From positions 5,719,501 through 5,783,500 of the forward strand of contig NC_068577.1 in NCBI RefSeq assembly GCF_025698545.1: a DNA stretch of 64,000 nucleotides. Reading direction: 5' to 3'. Both the position numbers and the translations under genes were made by a program. The DNA comes from Gossypium raimondii. Its lineage: Eukaryota > Streptophyta > Magnoliopsida > Malvales > Malvaceae. Under the pieces are notes generated by a model. That model was not told the origin of the DNA, did not search any database, and saw nothing but the letters and a program-made list of their open reading frames with translations. Below are positions 1 to 11,406 of this stretch, piece by piece (position 1 is the stretch's first letter; each line of letters opens with the position of its first letter).

Positions 1-342
1 TAGAAAAATACAACGTTTGTTTGTCGATCACTGCAGAGGTGCTACTGCTTCGATCATCGTGTTGTTGTATCCTGGGAGATAGTCGACCAACGTTTCTCCA
101 AGTATCATAGGAACGGCAGAATCTGTCTTAAGGAAACTGTGTTAAACAGACCTCAACATTTAGTAAAACTCTATTCTTCTTTTCGATTTCTAGTTTTTTT
201 TATGTTATTTGTTTGTTTGTTTTTTTGTATCTAACAATTTAAATATAAATTATTTAATTTTTATTTTATTTTATATATAAATATTTATTTATATTTATAG
301 ATCTTGTTTGCTAACGTGTTTTGTCCAACAAACAATATTAAA
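1..342. other. Unclassified AT-rich stretch
   Basis: No gene was recognised. The first 160 bases have mixed composition and resemble a retroelement or LTR remnant by impression only; the remainder is T-rich. No terminal repeats or target duplications were found. Confidence 0.3.
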
Positions 343-560
343 TGTAACACCCCACACCCAACCCAGTTGTCGGATCCAAATGCGCGATATCACATTACGT
401 TGTCGAAACATTTCAGACTATCTCAAAACATTTCAAATATTGACTTAGGATTTAAATATAATAATTCTCATACATTCCTAATTTTATGCAAAAACATGTT
501 TAATAAATGTCAATTGGTCTCATTTAACAATTTTGGGTTTATACGGGGACCAAAAATGAA
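343..560 (+). repeat. 5' fragment of a TGTAACACCCC-type LTR
   Basis: The segment begins TGTAACACCCCACACCC, which matches the start of the complete solo LTR at 55457 and the reverse-complemented end of the one at 40084. No matching GTTACA end was found nearby, so this looks like a truncated copy. The right limit is approximate. Confidence 0.5.
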
Positions 561-889
561 ATGAGGACTCAAATTCAACTTGATTTAGTAAAATTTAGTG
601 GTGCATCTCGAGACATTGAAAGCCATGTCTCGAAACATGTTGTAATGACTTGATTTCAGTCGATTGTAAAAAAAAAACGGTTTCAAAACCGGATTTCATT
701 AATTGAGTTAGTGAAAATTTTAATCGAAGAGTTGGAATTATTAATATAAGATTTTTATTATTGGATGGTTGAGTAATTAAATTGAGAAAGTCATTAATTA
801 TAGTACATTGGACAAATTTTTCGCTGGAGCGAAAAATGTTCTGGCACTATTCACTTGATGCGTATGCTCTAGCAGACTATTCTTTCACT

Positions 890-1262
890 GGGGCAGAAGG
901 CTACCTTACTTGTATAAAGCTATATATGAAGGACTCAATTTAGCTTGGAAGAAAGGGTTTCACAAGGTTTACCGAAAGCGACAATGCATTGTTGATTGAT
1001 ATAATTGGGAATGGTTATGCAGCTGATAATAACCTTTCTAAACTTCGTTTAATACATGATTTATGCAAGCAAGACTGTCAACTTAAGTTTCGGCATGTCC
1101 TACGGGAGCATAAACTAGTAGATTGCATAGTCAAAGTTGTTCCTAGTAATCTTAATAGGTTATCAGCTTTTGAAGACTCACCTAATCATGCTCAATCTTT
1201 GTTTGAAGAAGATGCTCATCGAGCAATGGTTAATATACGCTCCCATCATCCTTATTGTAGCT
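890..1262 (+). pseudogene. RNase H-like (RVT_3 type) relic, probably from a LINE
   Basis: From 989 an open frame reads about 91 residues that resemble the C-terminal half of the RNase H-like domain found at the end of many plant non-LTR retrotransposons. A leucine-rich helix is followed by 'LKFRHVLREHKLVDCIVK', which corresponds to the usual FRHV-RE-N--AD-LAK ending. The D of the AD-LAK motif remains but surrounding residues have drifted. Upstream, in the same frame, similarity continues to about 890 but is broken by a stop. No reverse transcriptase is adjacent, so this is a detached fragment. A fragment of a domesticated RNase H-like host gene is less likely but not excluded. Confidence 0.55.
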
Positions 1263-1379
1263 AGTTCCTTGAACTTGAATCTTTTCTACCAAAAAAAAAT
1301 TGAAAAAACTAAATTTCAAATATAAGAAAAATGGAAGAAGTGGAGCTATGTTTTACCTATTTAACTTAGTCTTTTAAAA

Positions 1380-2187
1380 ATGACTATATAACAAAGCCTA
1401 TGTAAAAACCAAATTGGAGTCAAAGGCGAGTAAAAAGAAATTATTATAACAATTTAGTGTTTCATGGTTGAAGAGTACTTGAAGATAAAAACTCTCCGAT
1501 AATTAAGCAAGCTTTTTGGTAGTTCTAATTTCTAACTTCTTGCTTGCTTGTAGGTAGCCCAATGCTAATGGCAGTTTCAACTTGAGGCAAACTTTATAAT
1601 TCTTACTCAACATTATTATTTAACGTAGAATCAGAAAATAATCTAGATGTGAAATGATTTGAACTCGATAAGTAATTTAAAATGACCCTACATGAAAATT
1701 TTAATTGTGAAACTCGAATTACTTAAAATCAAAAAACACAAACACAAAATTTATTCGAACTTGAAATGATCTAGAAAATTCTTTTAATCGAAATGACCTG
1801 ATCCAGATTGATAAAAACAGTATACTGTAAATAATTTACACCAACTTTTAAAATATTAACACGGGTAAGGGAAACTTTGCTAACTTGGAGATTTGTTGAA
1901 GTATACTATTTCACATATTATTAATTTAATTAAGAGGCTATCTTGATTACATGAGGTAGCTTGTATGCCAACCACAACTACTGCATTTCACCAATTTTAA
2001 ACTCCAATATCTCAAGAGAAGATGAGCTACCAAAACCTTCAATATTGATTAAGTTCTCTTTTCCAACCATTTATGATCAAATGGCTATAAAAACCCCAAC
2101 ACCATGCTTTGTTTTCCTCGCTCATAACTATTCAGATAAAGAAGTTTGTTTCATCTGCTTAATTAGTTTCAAAATCTCTCAACAAAA
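1380..2187 (+). repeat. Upstream half of Pro-rich gene repeat unit 1, with promoter
   Basis: This block recurs upstream of the third gene copy, split by insertions, at 17195-17645, 19246-19350 and 22540-22892. A recognisable start sequence near 1404 (AAATTGGAGTCAAAGGCGAG) recurs near 17222 and 23507. A TATA-like CTATAAAAA lies at 2085-2093, about 100 bp before the ATG. Relative to the other copies roughly 20 bp just upstream of this TATA region are missing. The unit shows that the Pro-rich genes arose by tandem duplication of whole gene-plus-promoter segments. Confidence 0.75.
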
Positions 2188-2506
2188 ATGGTTATTTCAT
2201 TTGCATTGCTTTAGCATTCTTGATGGCTTTGTCGTTTTCAAGCATTAACGTTGGCCAAGCTGCTCGTCACCTTCAGCAGCTGCCTCCAATGCCAACTTTG
2301 CCTACAGCAACACTTCCACCATTGCCATCTATCCCTAATCTCCCACAGCCAACCATACCAACAATGCCAGGCCTGGGGCTCTTCCACCACTTCTTACCAT
2401 GCCTGCTTTTCCCACATGGCCTCCTCTGCGAAGCATGCCCACAGTCCCAACTACAATTCCCTCTATTCCTTTCCTTTCTCCACCACCTTCTCCTTCTACC
2501 CCTTAA
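2188..2506 (+). pseudogene. Pro/Leu-rich secreted protein, copy 1, frameshifted
   Basis: This is the first of three tandem copies of a small PELPK1-like Pro/Leu-rich cell-wall protein gene. The sequence after the ATG has lost one G relative to copies 2 and 3 (ATGGTTAT instead of ATGGGTTAT), so translation from the normal start stops at codon 9. From 2220 the original frame is readable as a signal-peptide remnant, then AARHLQQLPPMPTLPTA and LP/MP repeats. A second length change near 2370 (CCAGGCCTGG instead of CCAAGGCCTGG) shifts the frame again. About 55 bp of the repeat region are also missing compared with copy 3. The old stop is at 2504-2506. The CACTA insertion 280 bp downstream may have contributed to relaxed selection, but that is inference. 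Confidence 0.85.
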
Positions 2507-2787
2507 AAATCCCTTTTGGCTTACGGGACCCAGTCCAGAGTCGGGACATCCTACTGTTCTCATCTCATATGGGATTGAAAGTGATACTTACGAACTCGAG
2601 TTTTTAATCAGCATATATAAGTACTTATTTGTTTACTTTCTCTCTGAAGATTTGAGCCGTCTTTGTATGTTGATTTTTGGGAACTATTGTTTGCTTATTT
2701 TCACCACATATGGTATTTGTTTGTCTAAATGGGAGTTCCCATTATTTGGTGCACTTATTTATATATGATCGAAACTAATAAAACAGT

Positions 2788-3275
2788 CACTACGCCAAAA
2801 CAGGTCTTTAGCGGCGTATTTTGTGGCGTTTGGAAAACAAACGCCGCTAAAAATTGAACATTAGCGGCGCATTAACGAAAACGCCACTAATAATAAGCAA
2901 TAGCGGCGATTCACAACAAGCGCCGCAAAAAAATAAGGCCAACGACGCCGTTTACTAAGTTTTTGGGCCATTAGCGGGTTTTTATAAAAACGCTGCTAAT
3001 GCTCGGGGGACTTTGCGGCGATTTCTAAAAAGCGCCGCAAAAAACCTAATGCGAACGACGTCGTTTTCGAGTTTTTGTCCCTTTTGCGGCGCTTTTTTAA
3101 AAGCGCCGGTAATGCTCATATCTTTCGCGGCGTTTTCTGAGAAACGCCGCAAAAAACCTAAGGGCAACGACGCCGTTTTCTTTGTTTTTGGGCCTTTAGC
3201 GGCGCTTTCTTAAAAGCGCCGCTAATGATTTGTTCTTTAGCGGCGTTTTTTTGGAAGCGCCGCTAATAGTAATAA
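2788..3275. repeat. Left subterminal repeats of the CACTA element
   Basis: At least ten copies of TTAGCGGCG / AAAACGCCGC motifs occur in both orientations, many as short palindromic pairs, with AACGACGCCGTTTTC-type spacers. Known CACTA elements use such subterminal motifs as TNPA-type binding sites; here binding is inferred from position only. Confidence 0.85.
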
Positions 3276-3854
3276 AAAACCATTCCAATTATCTCATGAT
3301 TTGATATATTTTTTATTATAAGATGAATATTTCGTTGTATTTATTATATATTGGTCAAATTTACATTTAAATGATAACAAATAATATTAATGTTTAATAC
3401 AAAATGTTTTTATTAATTAAAGAGAAGTCCTAATTAAGTCCTAACTATTTATTATTATTTTGCAATCACAGTTTATTTAAACTACTTTAGTAGAAAAATA
3501 TATATATAAAATTATGAGTAAAATAAAATATAATAAAACTTAAATTGTTGTGTTGTAAAGAATAAAAAGTAGAAAAAATTTGATATATAGTTCGACTAAA
3601 TTAATATATAAATCAAACAAAGTAATATAAAACACCAAATTAATATCGTGATTAATAATATTATATATTATTTAATTAGTTGGGTTAGTACGGATAATGA
3701 TGAATAATTATGATAATATGCATGGGACATGGCATATAGCTTCCTAAAACGATGTGGAGTGGGCACCAAACTCTAATAATATTTTTGTAGTCCATGCCCG
3801 AGTAGAATGGGTTGAAACATCGATCTTTTTCTCTGGATAATGATATGCAAAGTG

Positions 3855-4345
3855 AGATGCTTAGGGGTTAGGGGTCTAGAGGTTAGACGTTAGGCTTTAA
3901 GACTTAGGGTTTAGGGGTTTAGGGTTATAGGGATCGGGTTAGGGTTTAGGGTCTAGATTAATTTTTTAATTTATATTTTAAATATATGTTCTTTATGTAC
4001 GTAATTGTAAAAGAGATAATAATAAATTTAATAGACTGAAATTATGAGTATATATATAGTTGAAATTATGGCTTAAGAGATATATAATATATGTTATATT
4101 TAATTACTGAGATTCATACCATTTGATATTATAAGAATCTAAAATATTTGTTTTGTACTACAATAATATTATGATTGGGATTCTTGGTTTTTGAGTTTGG
4201 GGTTTAGTTTTTGGGGGTAAGGGTTTGTGGTTTGGGGTTTGGGGTTTGGGATTTGGGTTTTTAAGTTTAGATCTAGTTTAATGTTTGGGGTTAGGGGTTT
4301 GGAAATTTAAGGGTCGGTTTTGGGTTTAGGGTTTAAAGATAAGTT
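3855..4345 (+). repeat. Degenerate telomere-type (TTTAGGG-like) repeats
   Basis: Two clusters, about 3860-3955 and 4195-4345, are rich in GGGTTTAGGG, TTAGGGTT, GGGGTTTGGGG and similar heptamer variants, close to the plant telomere repeat TTTAGGG. They lie well inside the CACTA element, so they are interstitial, not a chromosome end. Confidence 0.6.
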
Positions 4346-4589
4346 ATGATATAATATTTGATTTTGGGGTTTGTTTATGGTTGTTTCTAGTTTTTAGGTT
4401 CAGGTACGGTGTTCCGGCTAACAGGTCACGGGTCATGAGTGTAAGGGTTTAAATTGAATGTGGATATTTTACAATATAATTCGAATTAAATTGAGTTTAA
4501 ATTATCAATTTAATAAATATATATATGAAAAAGGATTAAATCCCAGAAGCTTACAAAAATTAGATGGTTTTAGGGTTTAAATTGTATTC

Positions 4590-5740
4590 ATTGAAAACGA
4601 CGCCGTTTCTAGTGGATTTGCATTAGAATTAGCGGCGCTAAACATGAAACGCCGCAATAGATGAAATAATACCGGCGTTTACTATAAAAGCGCCGTAAAA
4701 TACTGTAAGTTGTGAAGAAAACGGCGCCGTTTTCTTATTACATTTAGTGGCGTTTTAGATAAAACGCCGCAAGTATGTTTTCTTTGTTACGGAAACGGCG
4801 TCGTTTTCCATTGTTATTAGTGGCGTTACACCCAAAACGCCGCAAATATATTTTAAAGATTACACGAGTTTGCATTAAACGACTGCGTTTGACCTTATAT
4901 TTAGTGTCACTATATATAAACGCTGCAAAATCGAAATGGTGTTACGAAAAACGGCGCCGTTTTTTATTACATTTAGTGGCGTTTTAGAGAAAATGCCGCA
5001 AGTATGTTTTCTTTGTTACGTAAACGGCGTCGTTTTCCTTTGTTATTAGTGGCGTTATACCCGAAATGCCTCAAATAAATTTTAAAGATTATAGGAGTTT
5101 GCGTTAAACGACTGCGTTTGACCTTATATTTAGTGGCGCTTATATATAAACGCCGCAAACTCGAAAATGGTGTTACAAAAAACGGCACCATTTTCTTATT
5201 ACATTTAGTGGCGTTTTAGATAAAACGCCGCAAGTATATTTTCTTTGTTACAGAAACGGCGTCGTTTTCAAGGATATTTGTGGCGTTACACCCAAAACGC
5301 CGCAAATATATTTTAAAGATTACAGGAGTTTGGTTTAAACGACTGCGTTTGACCTTATATTTGGTGGCGCTTATATATAAACGCCTCAAAATCGAAATGG
5401 TGTTACGGAAAACGACGCCGTTTCCTTAGTTGGTTTTAGTGGCGCTTTTATTAAACGCCGCAAATTTGCATTACAACTTAAGGAAACTGCGTCGTTTTCC
5501 ATTGTTAGTAGTGGCACTTTGCTTAAAACGCCACAATGTTGTTTTAATTTTAATACAAACGATGCCGTTTTCTATATATTATTCGTGGCGTTTTTTCTAA
5601 AACGCCAAAAGGTTTAGTTACTTGATGGGGAAACGACTGCGTTTGGCGATATAGTTAGTGGCGTTTGTTTATAAAAGCCGCAAAGGGGTTAAATATGTTG
5701 ACGTAAACGACGTCGTTTGTTTTCCACCATTTTGACCGAA
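4590..5740 (+). repeat. Internal GGCG repeat array with ~230-bp tandem units
   Basis: Motifs of the form GTGGCGTTTTAGA...AAAACGCCGCAA alternate with AAACGGCGTCGTTTTC-type blocks. A longer unit begins CATTTAGTGGCGTTTTAGA at 4741, 4970 and 5202, giving tandem repeats of 229 and 232 bp. This array lies 1.8 kb from the left terminus, separated from the true subterminal block by AT-rich and telomere-like DNA. Confidence 0.8.
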
Positions 5741-7841
5741 ACAAAACCAAATTAATTCCCCGATTCTCCACCCCCCAAAAGAGACATCTCCCCCAAATCC
5801 CTAAAATTTCCCCTAATTCCTAATAGTTCCCCAACGTAGTCCAGAACGGCGCCGATTTCTTTGCTGCATCACAGCCTCCGTGCGTATCCGGTACCGCAAC
5901 CATCGGTAAGTTCGTCAACTTCCTTTTTCTTCTTCATGCGCCATCTGTAATTATACAAGCTATCTCCAATATTCTATCAGTCTCAATATTCAAACCTGCA
6001 TAGACGAGATGAATGCGATTCTTACATCACATAATCCACCATCGGCGTAAACTAAAATTAGTCATAAGTATCATTTTCTAGGGTTTACCAGTCATTTCCA
6101 AGTCAATCCAAACAAGGGTAACTTGTAGTTTTCCAAAGCAATGCGGTTTCGATTCATTGAGCCCTTCCCATTGATTTTGCTCTTACATCAATCATAAAAA
6201 ATTTATCAATCAAGCACACCCCAAAGTTCAAATGATTCTAACCCTAAACCCAAAGGCAATGATTGAAAGACGAAAGTAGATAAGCGGACTGAAGGTTTGG
6301 AAGCAGATGATGAAGCCGGTGGGGATGATGATCGTCCACATCAATATCCAAAGAACGAAAACGCATTCGATAGCCTATCCATTCTTCTTCTAAAAAGCTT
6401 TTAGGTCAATTTGAAATCCCGAGCGATTTTCCTACGCTACTCCGGACTTTCGATTCAAGACGGGTTGAGCCTAAGTTTCTTCTTTTCCCTTTTCTTTACC
6501 TTCAAGTATAAATAAATTCTTCAATATCTTTGCCAAAAGATTTTATCATTATTATCTCTAATTACTTTTTTAAGCTATTTGTAAAAAATATTAATATATG
6601 GCGTAATTAAAATGCATTGTCACTTTTCATGTGGTTACTTAATCAATTAATAGAATGTAGTACTAAATTAGGTCAAGCGAAATTTAGGAGTAAAGTGAGA
6701 AAATGATATTTTTAAGATCATTTAAGTATTATAATTTTATAAGATTTTAAAATTAAATAATTAAATAATTAAAATTTCAAATTTGTTTTTGGTTATTTTT
6801 TAATTTCAAGTTTAAATATATATGCATTAATTATTATTTATATTAGGACTAGAACTTAAGTTAAAAATACATAGAGACTAGTTAAATTATATTTTATTTT
6901 TTACTCAAAAATAAATAAATTAGTCTTTATAAAAAATTTTAAATAAATAAATAAATTAGTCTTTATAAATAAATAGATAAAATTTTTAATATAAAAATGT
7001 TTTACTTAATTTTCTAACAAAATCACATTTTTCTTATTTTAAGAAAATTCAAAATAAAAATCACCATAGAAACCGGCTTTACTCTCGCCATCTTTCCCTT
7101 AGCTCTTCACTTTAGGTAAATATTTCTTACGTCTATTATTATTATTTGATTATCTTGTTTTCCTTTCAATTATATGTTCATGTTTAATTTTGTTTTGATT
7201 GCAATATCTTTCTGATATTCATTGGATGCTTATTTTTGGGAATATATCTCGGTCTGTTTCCTCTGAATTAAGTTTCACTAAGTATTTTTAAAAAAATTTC
7301 CGTCTGTGAATTAATTGGGTACATTCCTTGATCTTGAATATTGATCTCAATGTTGAGTGTTTTTCATTTCTTGAATTAGAATTTATATTTATGCATGACT
7401 GATTTGAAATAAGTTTGAATTGTTTTTGTAATATCGGGGAACACTTTGCTTAATTTTTAATTTAATTTTAAGTTTAATTTTAGATAACTTACAAAAATTT
7501 AGTTAAAACTAACATAACATACATAATTTAATTCAAAGTTATTTTTATTTGTTTTAAAGTTAAAATTCACATAACATACATAAATTAAAGTTACAATTTG
7601 AATTACATAACTTACATAATACATAACCTTCCTAGCTTACATTATTTAGATAATACATAGCCTACATAACTTACATAAATTAAATAACTTACATAACTCA
7701 CATAATACACAACTTACATAACTTACATAATACATAACCTTCCTATCATATCATAACTTACAGAACTCATATATAGTAATATCTGGCGTTTTAACTTACC
7801 CGTGCAAATTATTGTCAACGTCAGACTTCAATAATTAAGAA
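5740..7841 (+). other. Upstream region of the CACTA transposase gene
   Basis: No coding domain was recognised. A C-rich tract at 5755-5830 and a GC-richer segment to about 6450 look like a promoter or untranslated leader. A possible leader exon ends near 7113 (CTTTAG followed by GTAAAT). 7600-7760 is a low-complexity run of CATAACTTACATAATA-type repeats. Confidence 0.35.
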
Positions 7842-10800
7842 ATGGACCGGTCTTGGATGAATTTGTCAAGGGTAAGCAACGGCTATCGAAATGGAGTACA
7901 GACGTTTTTAAATTTTGCATTTCAATATGCAAGCCAAGAGAACATGATTCTTTGCCCCTGTAAGAAATGTGTCAACATAAATTGGCATTATCGTGAGGTT
8001 GTATATGAGCATCTAATTGTTGATGGGTTTGTTCGGGGTTATAAACAATGGTTCTTTCATGGAGAATGCCCGCCTAGTACTTCCTCTTCAAGGATGGATG
8101 TAACTTATCCTGATACTGCTTACCATCAGTCTGATAGAGGGGATGACATGGAAGGTATGTTGCGGGATGCATTTAATATGCACAATCATGGTGTCCAGTC
8201 GAGACATACGATGTTTGTGGCCCCTGATGATTGTAATATTGGTGGAAATGCTTTTACCGAACTGGGAAGTGCTGTACGTCATGAAGAGCCGAATGGAGAA
8301 GCCGCGAAGTTCTATGCGCTACTTAATGACATGAACGAAGAACTATATGAGGGATCAAAATTTTCAAAAATGTCCTTCTATGTTCGTCTTTTTCAATTAA
8401 AGTGTTTGGGAGGGTGGACCGGAAACTCATTGACAATGCTGTTAGAGTTTTTGACAGAAATGTTTCCGTTTGCAAAAATCCCTCGGTCATGCAAAGATAT
8501 GAAGAAAATGATAAAAGATTTAGGCCTTGGGTATAACAAAATCCATAGTTGCCCAAATGATTGCATGTTGTATTGGGGCGATCGGAGAAACCAACAGTGC
8601 TGTCATGTATGTGGCCACTCACGTTGGATAAGTAGAAACACAGAAGATGGGAACGACGATGAAAATGATGCACAGTCACGGAAGAAGCCAGTCAAGATTT
8701 TGCGGTATTTTCCGTTGATACCAAGGCTTCAAAGGCTTTTCATGTCGTCGAAGACAGCGGAGTCAATGACGTGGCACCATGATGGACGAACCGATGATGG
8801 GTTATTAAGGCATCCAGCAGATTCTTTAGCTTGGAAATCATTTGACAATAAATTTCCAAGCTTCGCAAGTGATCCTAGGAGTGTGAGGCTTGGGCTAGCA
8901 TCTGATGGATTTAATCCTTTCAAGATCATGAGCACTGCCTACAGTACTTGGCCAGTAGTGCTTGTTCCTTACAATCTGCCTCCGTGGATTTGCATGAAGC
9001 AATCTTCCCTTATCTTATCTATGATTATCCCTGGAGAGAAAGGGCCCGGGAATGATATCGACATTTATTTGCAGCCACTTATTGAAGAGTTAAAACAATT
9101 GTGGGCTGGTGTCGAGACATACGATGTGCTGAGAAAGGAGAACTTTAATTTACGTGCAGCTTTGATGTGGACTATTAATGACTTTCCCGCTTATGCCAAT
9201 TTATCCGGTTGGAGTACCAAGGGTCGTTATGCGTGTCCTTGTTGTGCTGCACAAACATGTTCGCAATGGTTGTACAATGGGAAGAAGTTCTCTTACATGG
9301 GGCATCGTCGGTGGTTACCGAAAAATCATAGATTTAGATGTTATGCACATTGAGAAAAATGTCTGCGAGAACATTGTGGGTACAGTTTTGAGTGTCGACG
9401 GAAAATCAAAAGACAATCTTCAGAGTCGACTTGATTTAGTCCAAATGGGAATCCGACCTGATCTTCATCCCAATCCACTTCCGAATGGGAAATATCGGTT
9501 GCCGCCTTCTATTTTTTCAATGTCAAAGATGGAAAAAGAATTGTTCTGCACGGTGTTGAAGGATATAAAGGTTCCAGATGCGTATGCATCAAATATATCT
9601 CGATGTGTTAGTGTTAAAGATCGAAGATTATATTCGCTAAAATCACATGACTATCACATCTTGATGCAAGATTTATCGCCGATGGCTCTACGATGTTGTA
9701 TGTCCAAGAAGGTGACGTCTTGTATAATTGAACTATCCAACATAATGAAAGCCATTTGTGGCAAAGTTTTGGACGTTCAAGAACTTCAGAAGGTACAGGA
9801 TCGAGCCGCTTTGACTTTAGGCAACATGGAGGAAATCTTCCCACCTTCCTTCTTCACCATTATGGTTCACTTGATAATCTATCTCCCACACGAAGCAATT
9901 CTTGGCGGACCCGTTTTCTATCGATGGATGTATCCCATAGAAAGGTGTTAATTAAAATTTTTAAAGTTTTCCTTCATTCACCTCTATGCCTTTAGTTTCA
10001 ATAATTAAGAAATGTTGTATATTGTGTTTAGGTTTCTATCCAAATTAAAGTCTTCTTCGCAACAAAGCGATATCCGTAAGGATCGATTCTTTGAAGGCTA
10101 CTTAGCGTAAGAATGTATGACCTTCGCTCAAGATATTTGGAAGATGTTGAAACCAAAGTTAAATGACCAAATAGGAATGTTGGACTCACGGACCATAACT
10201 TAGCCGATACTTATTTGTTCCAAATTTTTGGAGAACCAATCGGAAAAGTTAAAATTGCAGAATTAGATCATTTATCGTAGGTACAAGCACATCGATATGT
10301 TCTGTTTCACCACGAATTATTGGAACCTTTACGGAAGTAAGTTCTACAAATTTGATAAATATTTATCAAACTAATAACTGTTTATCTTCTAACAAAGATC
10401 ACATTTTTTTAACACAGTGAGTACAAACAAATTTTGAGATCTCGTTTGCACTCCCGAAGAACACAACATCAAGATATCAATAAGTTGTTTACAGAATCTT
10501 TTTATGAATGGTTAAGCCAAACGGTATGCAGTTCGAGCTTCCGCTTACAAATAATAATGTTTTCTTATAACAAATGAATTACTCAGTTTACTTTCCATTC
10601 AATAGGTTTGGAGTGGGAAGAACGTAACCGACGATGTTAAATGGCTCTCCCAAGGTCCAAATCGAGTGGTTAAAAGATATAGTGCGTTCCTCATCAACGG
10701 ATTCAGATTTCATACAAAATATCGCGAGAGGTTGAGGAGAACGCAAAATTGTGGAATAGTTGTCAATTCTGCAATTACAAGTTATGCTAGTGCTAGGGAC

Positions 10801-11256
10801 AATAATCCTGTCGAGGGAAATGTGGAATATTTCGGACAACTTACTGACATAATTCAGTTGGATTACTACGACAAATGGAAAGTTGTCTTATTTCGTGGTG
10901 ATTGGGCCGATGTTAATACAGCTCGTGGAATTAAGCAAGATCAATTTGGTTTTACAATGGTGAACTTTGACCGATTGATTCACACAGGACAACAACTGAT
11001 AGATGAGCTGTATGTATTCTCATCTCAAGTCAAACAAGTTTTTTACTCAAAAGATCCAACTGATGAGGGTTGGTACGTTGTACTCCGTAACATCCCTAGA
11101 GACTTGTTTGACATGGGCAGTGGAAGTAGAGATAACATCGACGATAGATCAGTAACTTTGCCCTTTCCAGAACAAAACTTAAACGATAATACCCCTAGTA
11201 CTAGTGCACAATTTGGATGGGTTCGTCAGGATATCGATGAAGATATTTACGAATAA
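7842..11256 (+). pseudogene. CACTA transposase (TNP2/Transposase_21 with DUF4218 and DUF4216), disrupted
   Basis: This encodes the DDE transposase that would cut and paste CACTA elements. From the ATG at 7842, residues about 3-75 form the N-terminal transposase-associated domain (MDRSWMNLSR start, CPCKKC motif). The Transposase_21 domain follows, with a Cys-rich segment (SCPNDCMLY, CCHVCG) and the acidic motifs LASDGFNPF and WTINDFPAY. At about 9335 the frame jumps from 'LPKNHRFR' straight to 'DLDVMHIEKNV', so the catalytic-domain stretch normally between them is deleted and the frame is broken. DUF4218 runs about 9500-9950 and continues after an intron at 10032, where an in-frame TAA occurs after 'FFEGYLA'. 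Further exons are visible near 10280-10335 and 10420-10525, and a DUF4216 exon occupies 10606-11256. It is not expected to make active enzyme. Confidence 0.9.
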
Positions 11257-11406
11257 TGATGTAGTAAGATTTTACGATTGTTTAATTATATGTAATATCA
11301 TAATTTAAATCTTCGTCTTATTATATATTTCAACTGTTTTATATGTGTTGTTATTGTTGTAATTAGTTATTAAGTTGTTAACTATTTTATGTGTATTGTA
11401 GATAAA

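Noticed and set aside
2273..2563. Open frame on the minus strand, Gly/Arg-rich
   Set aside because: It is the antisense shadow of the Pro-rich repeat of copy 1; the minus-strand Gly-rich frame at 22979-23350 is the same artefact for copy 3.
2982..3213. Overlapping open frames on both strands
   Set aside because: They result from GCGGCG/CGCCGC palindromes in the CACTA subterminal region, not from a gene. Frames at 4775-5191 have the same cause.
3855..4345. Possible true chromosome end
   Set aside because: The TTTAGGG-like repeats are degenerate, short and enclosed by a transposon with intact ends on both sides.
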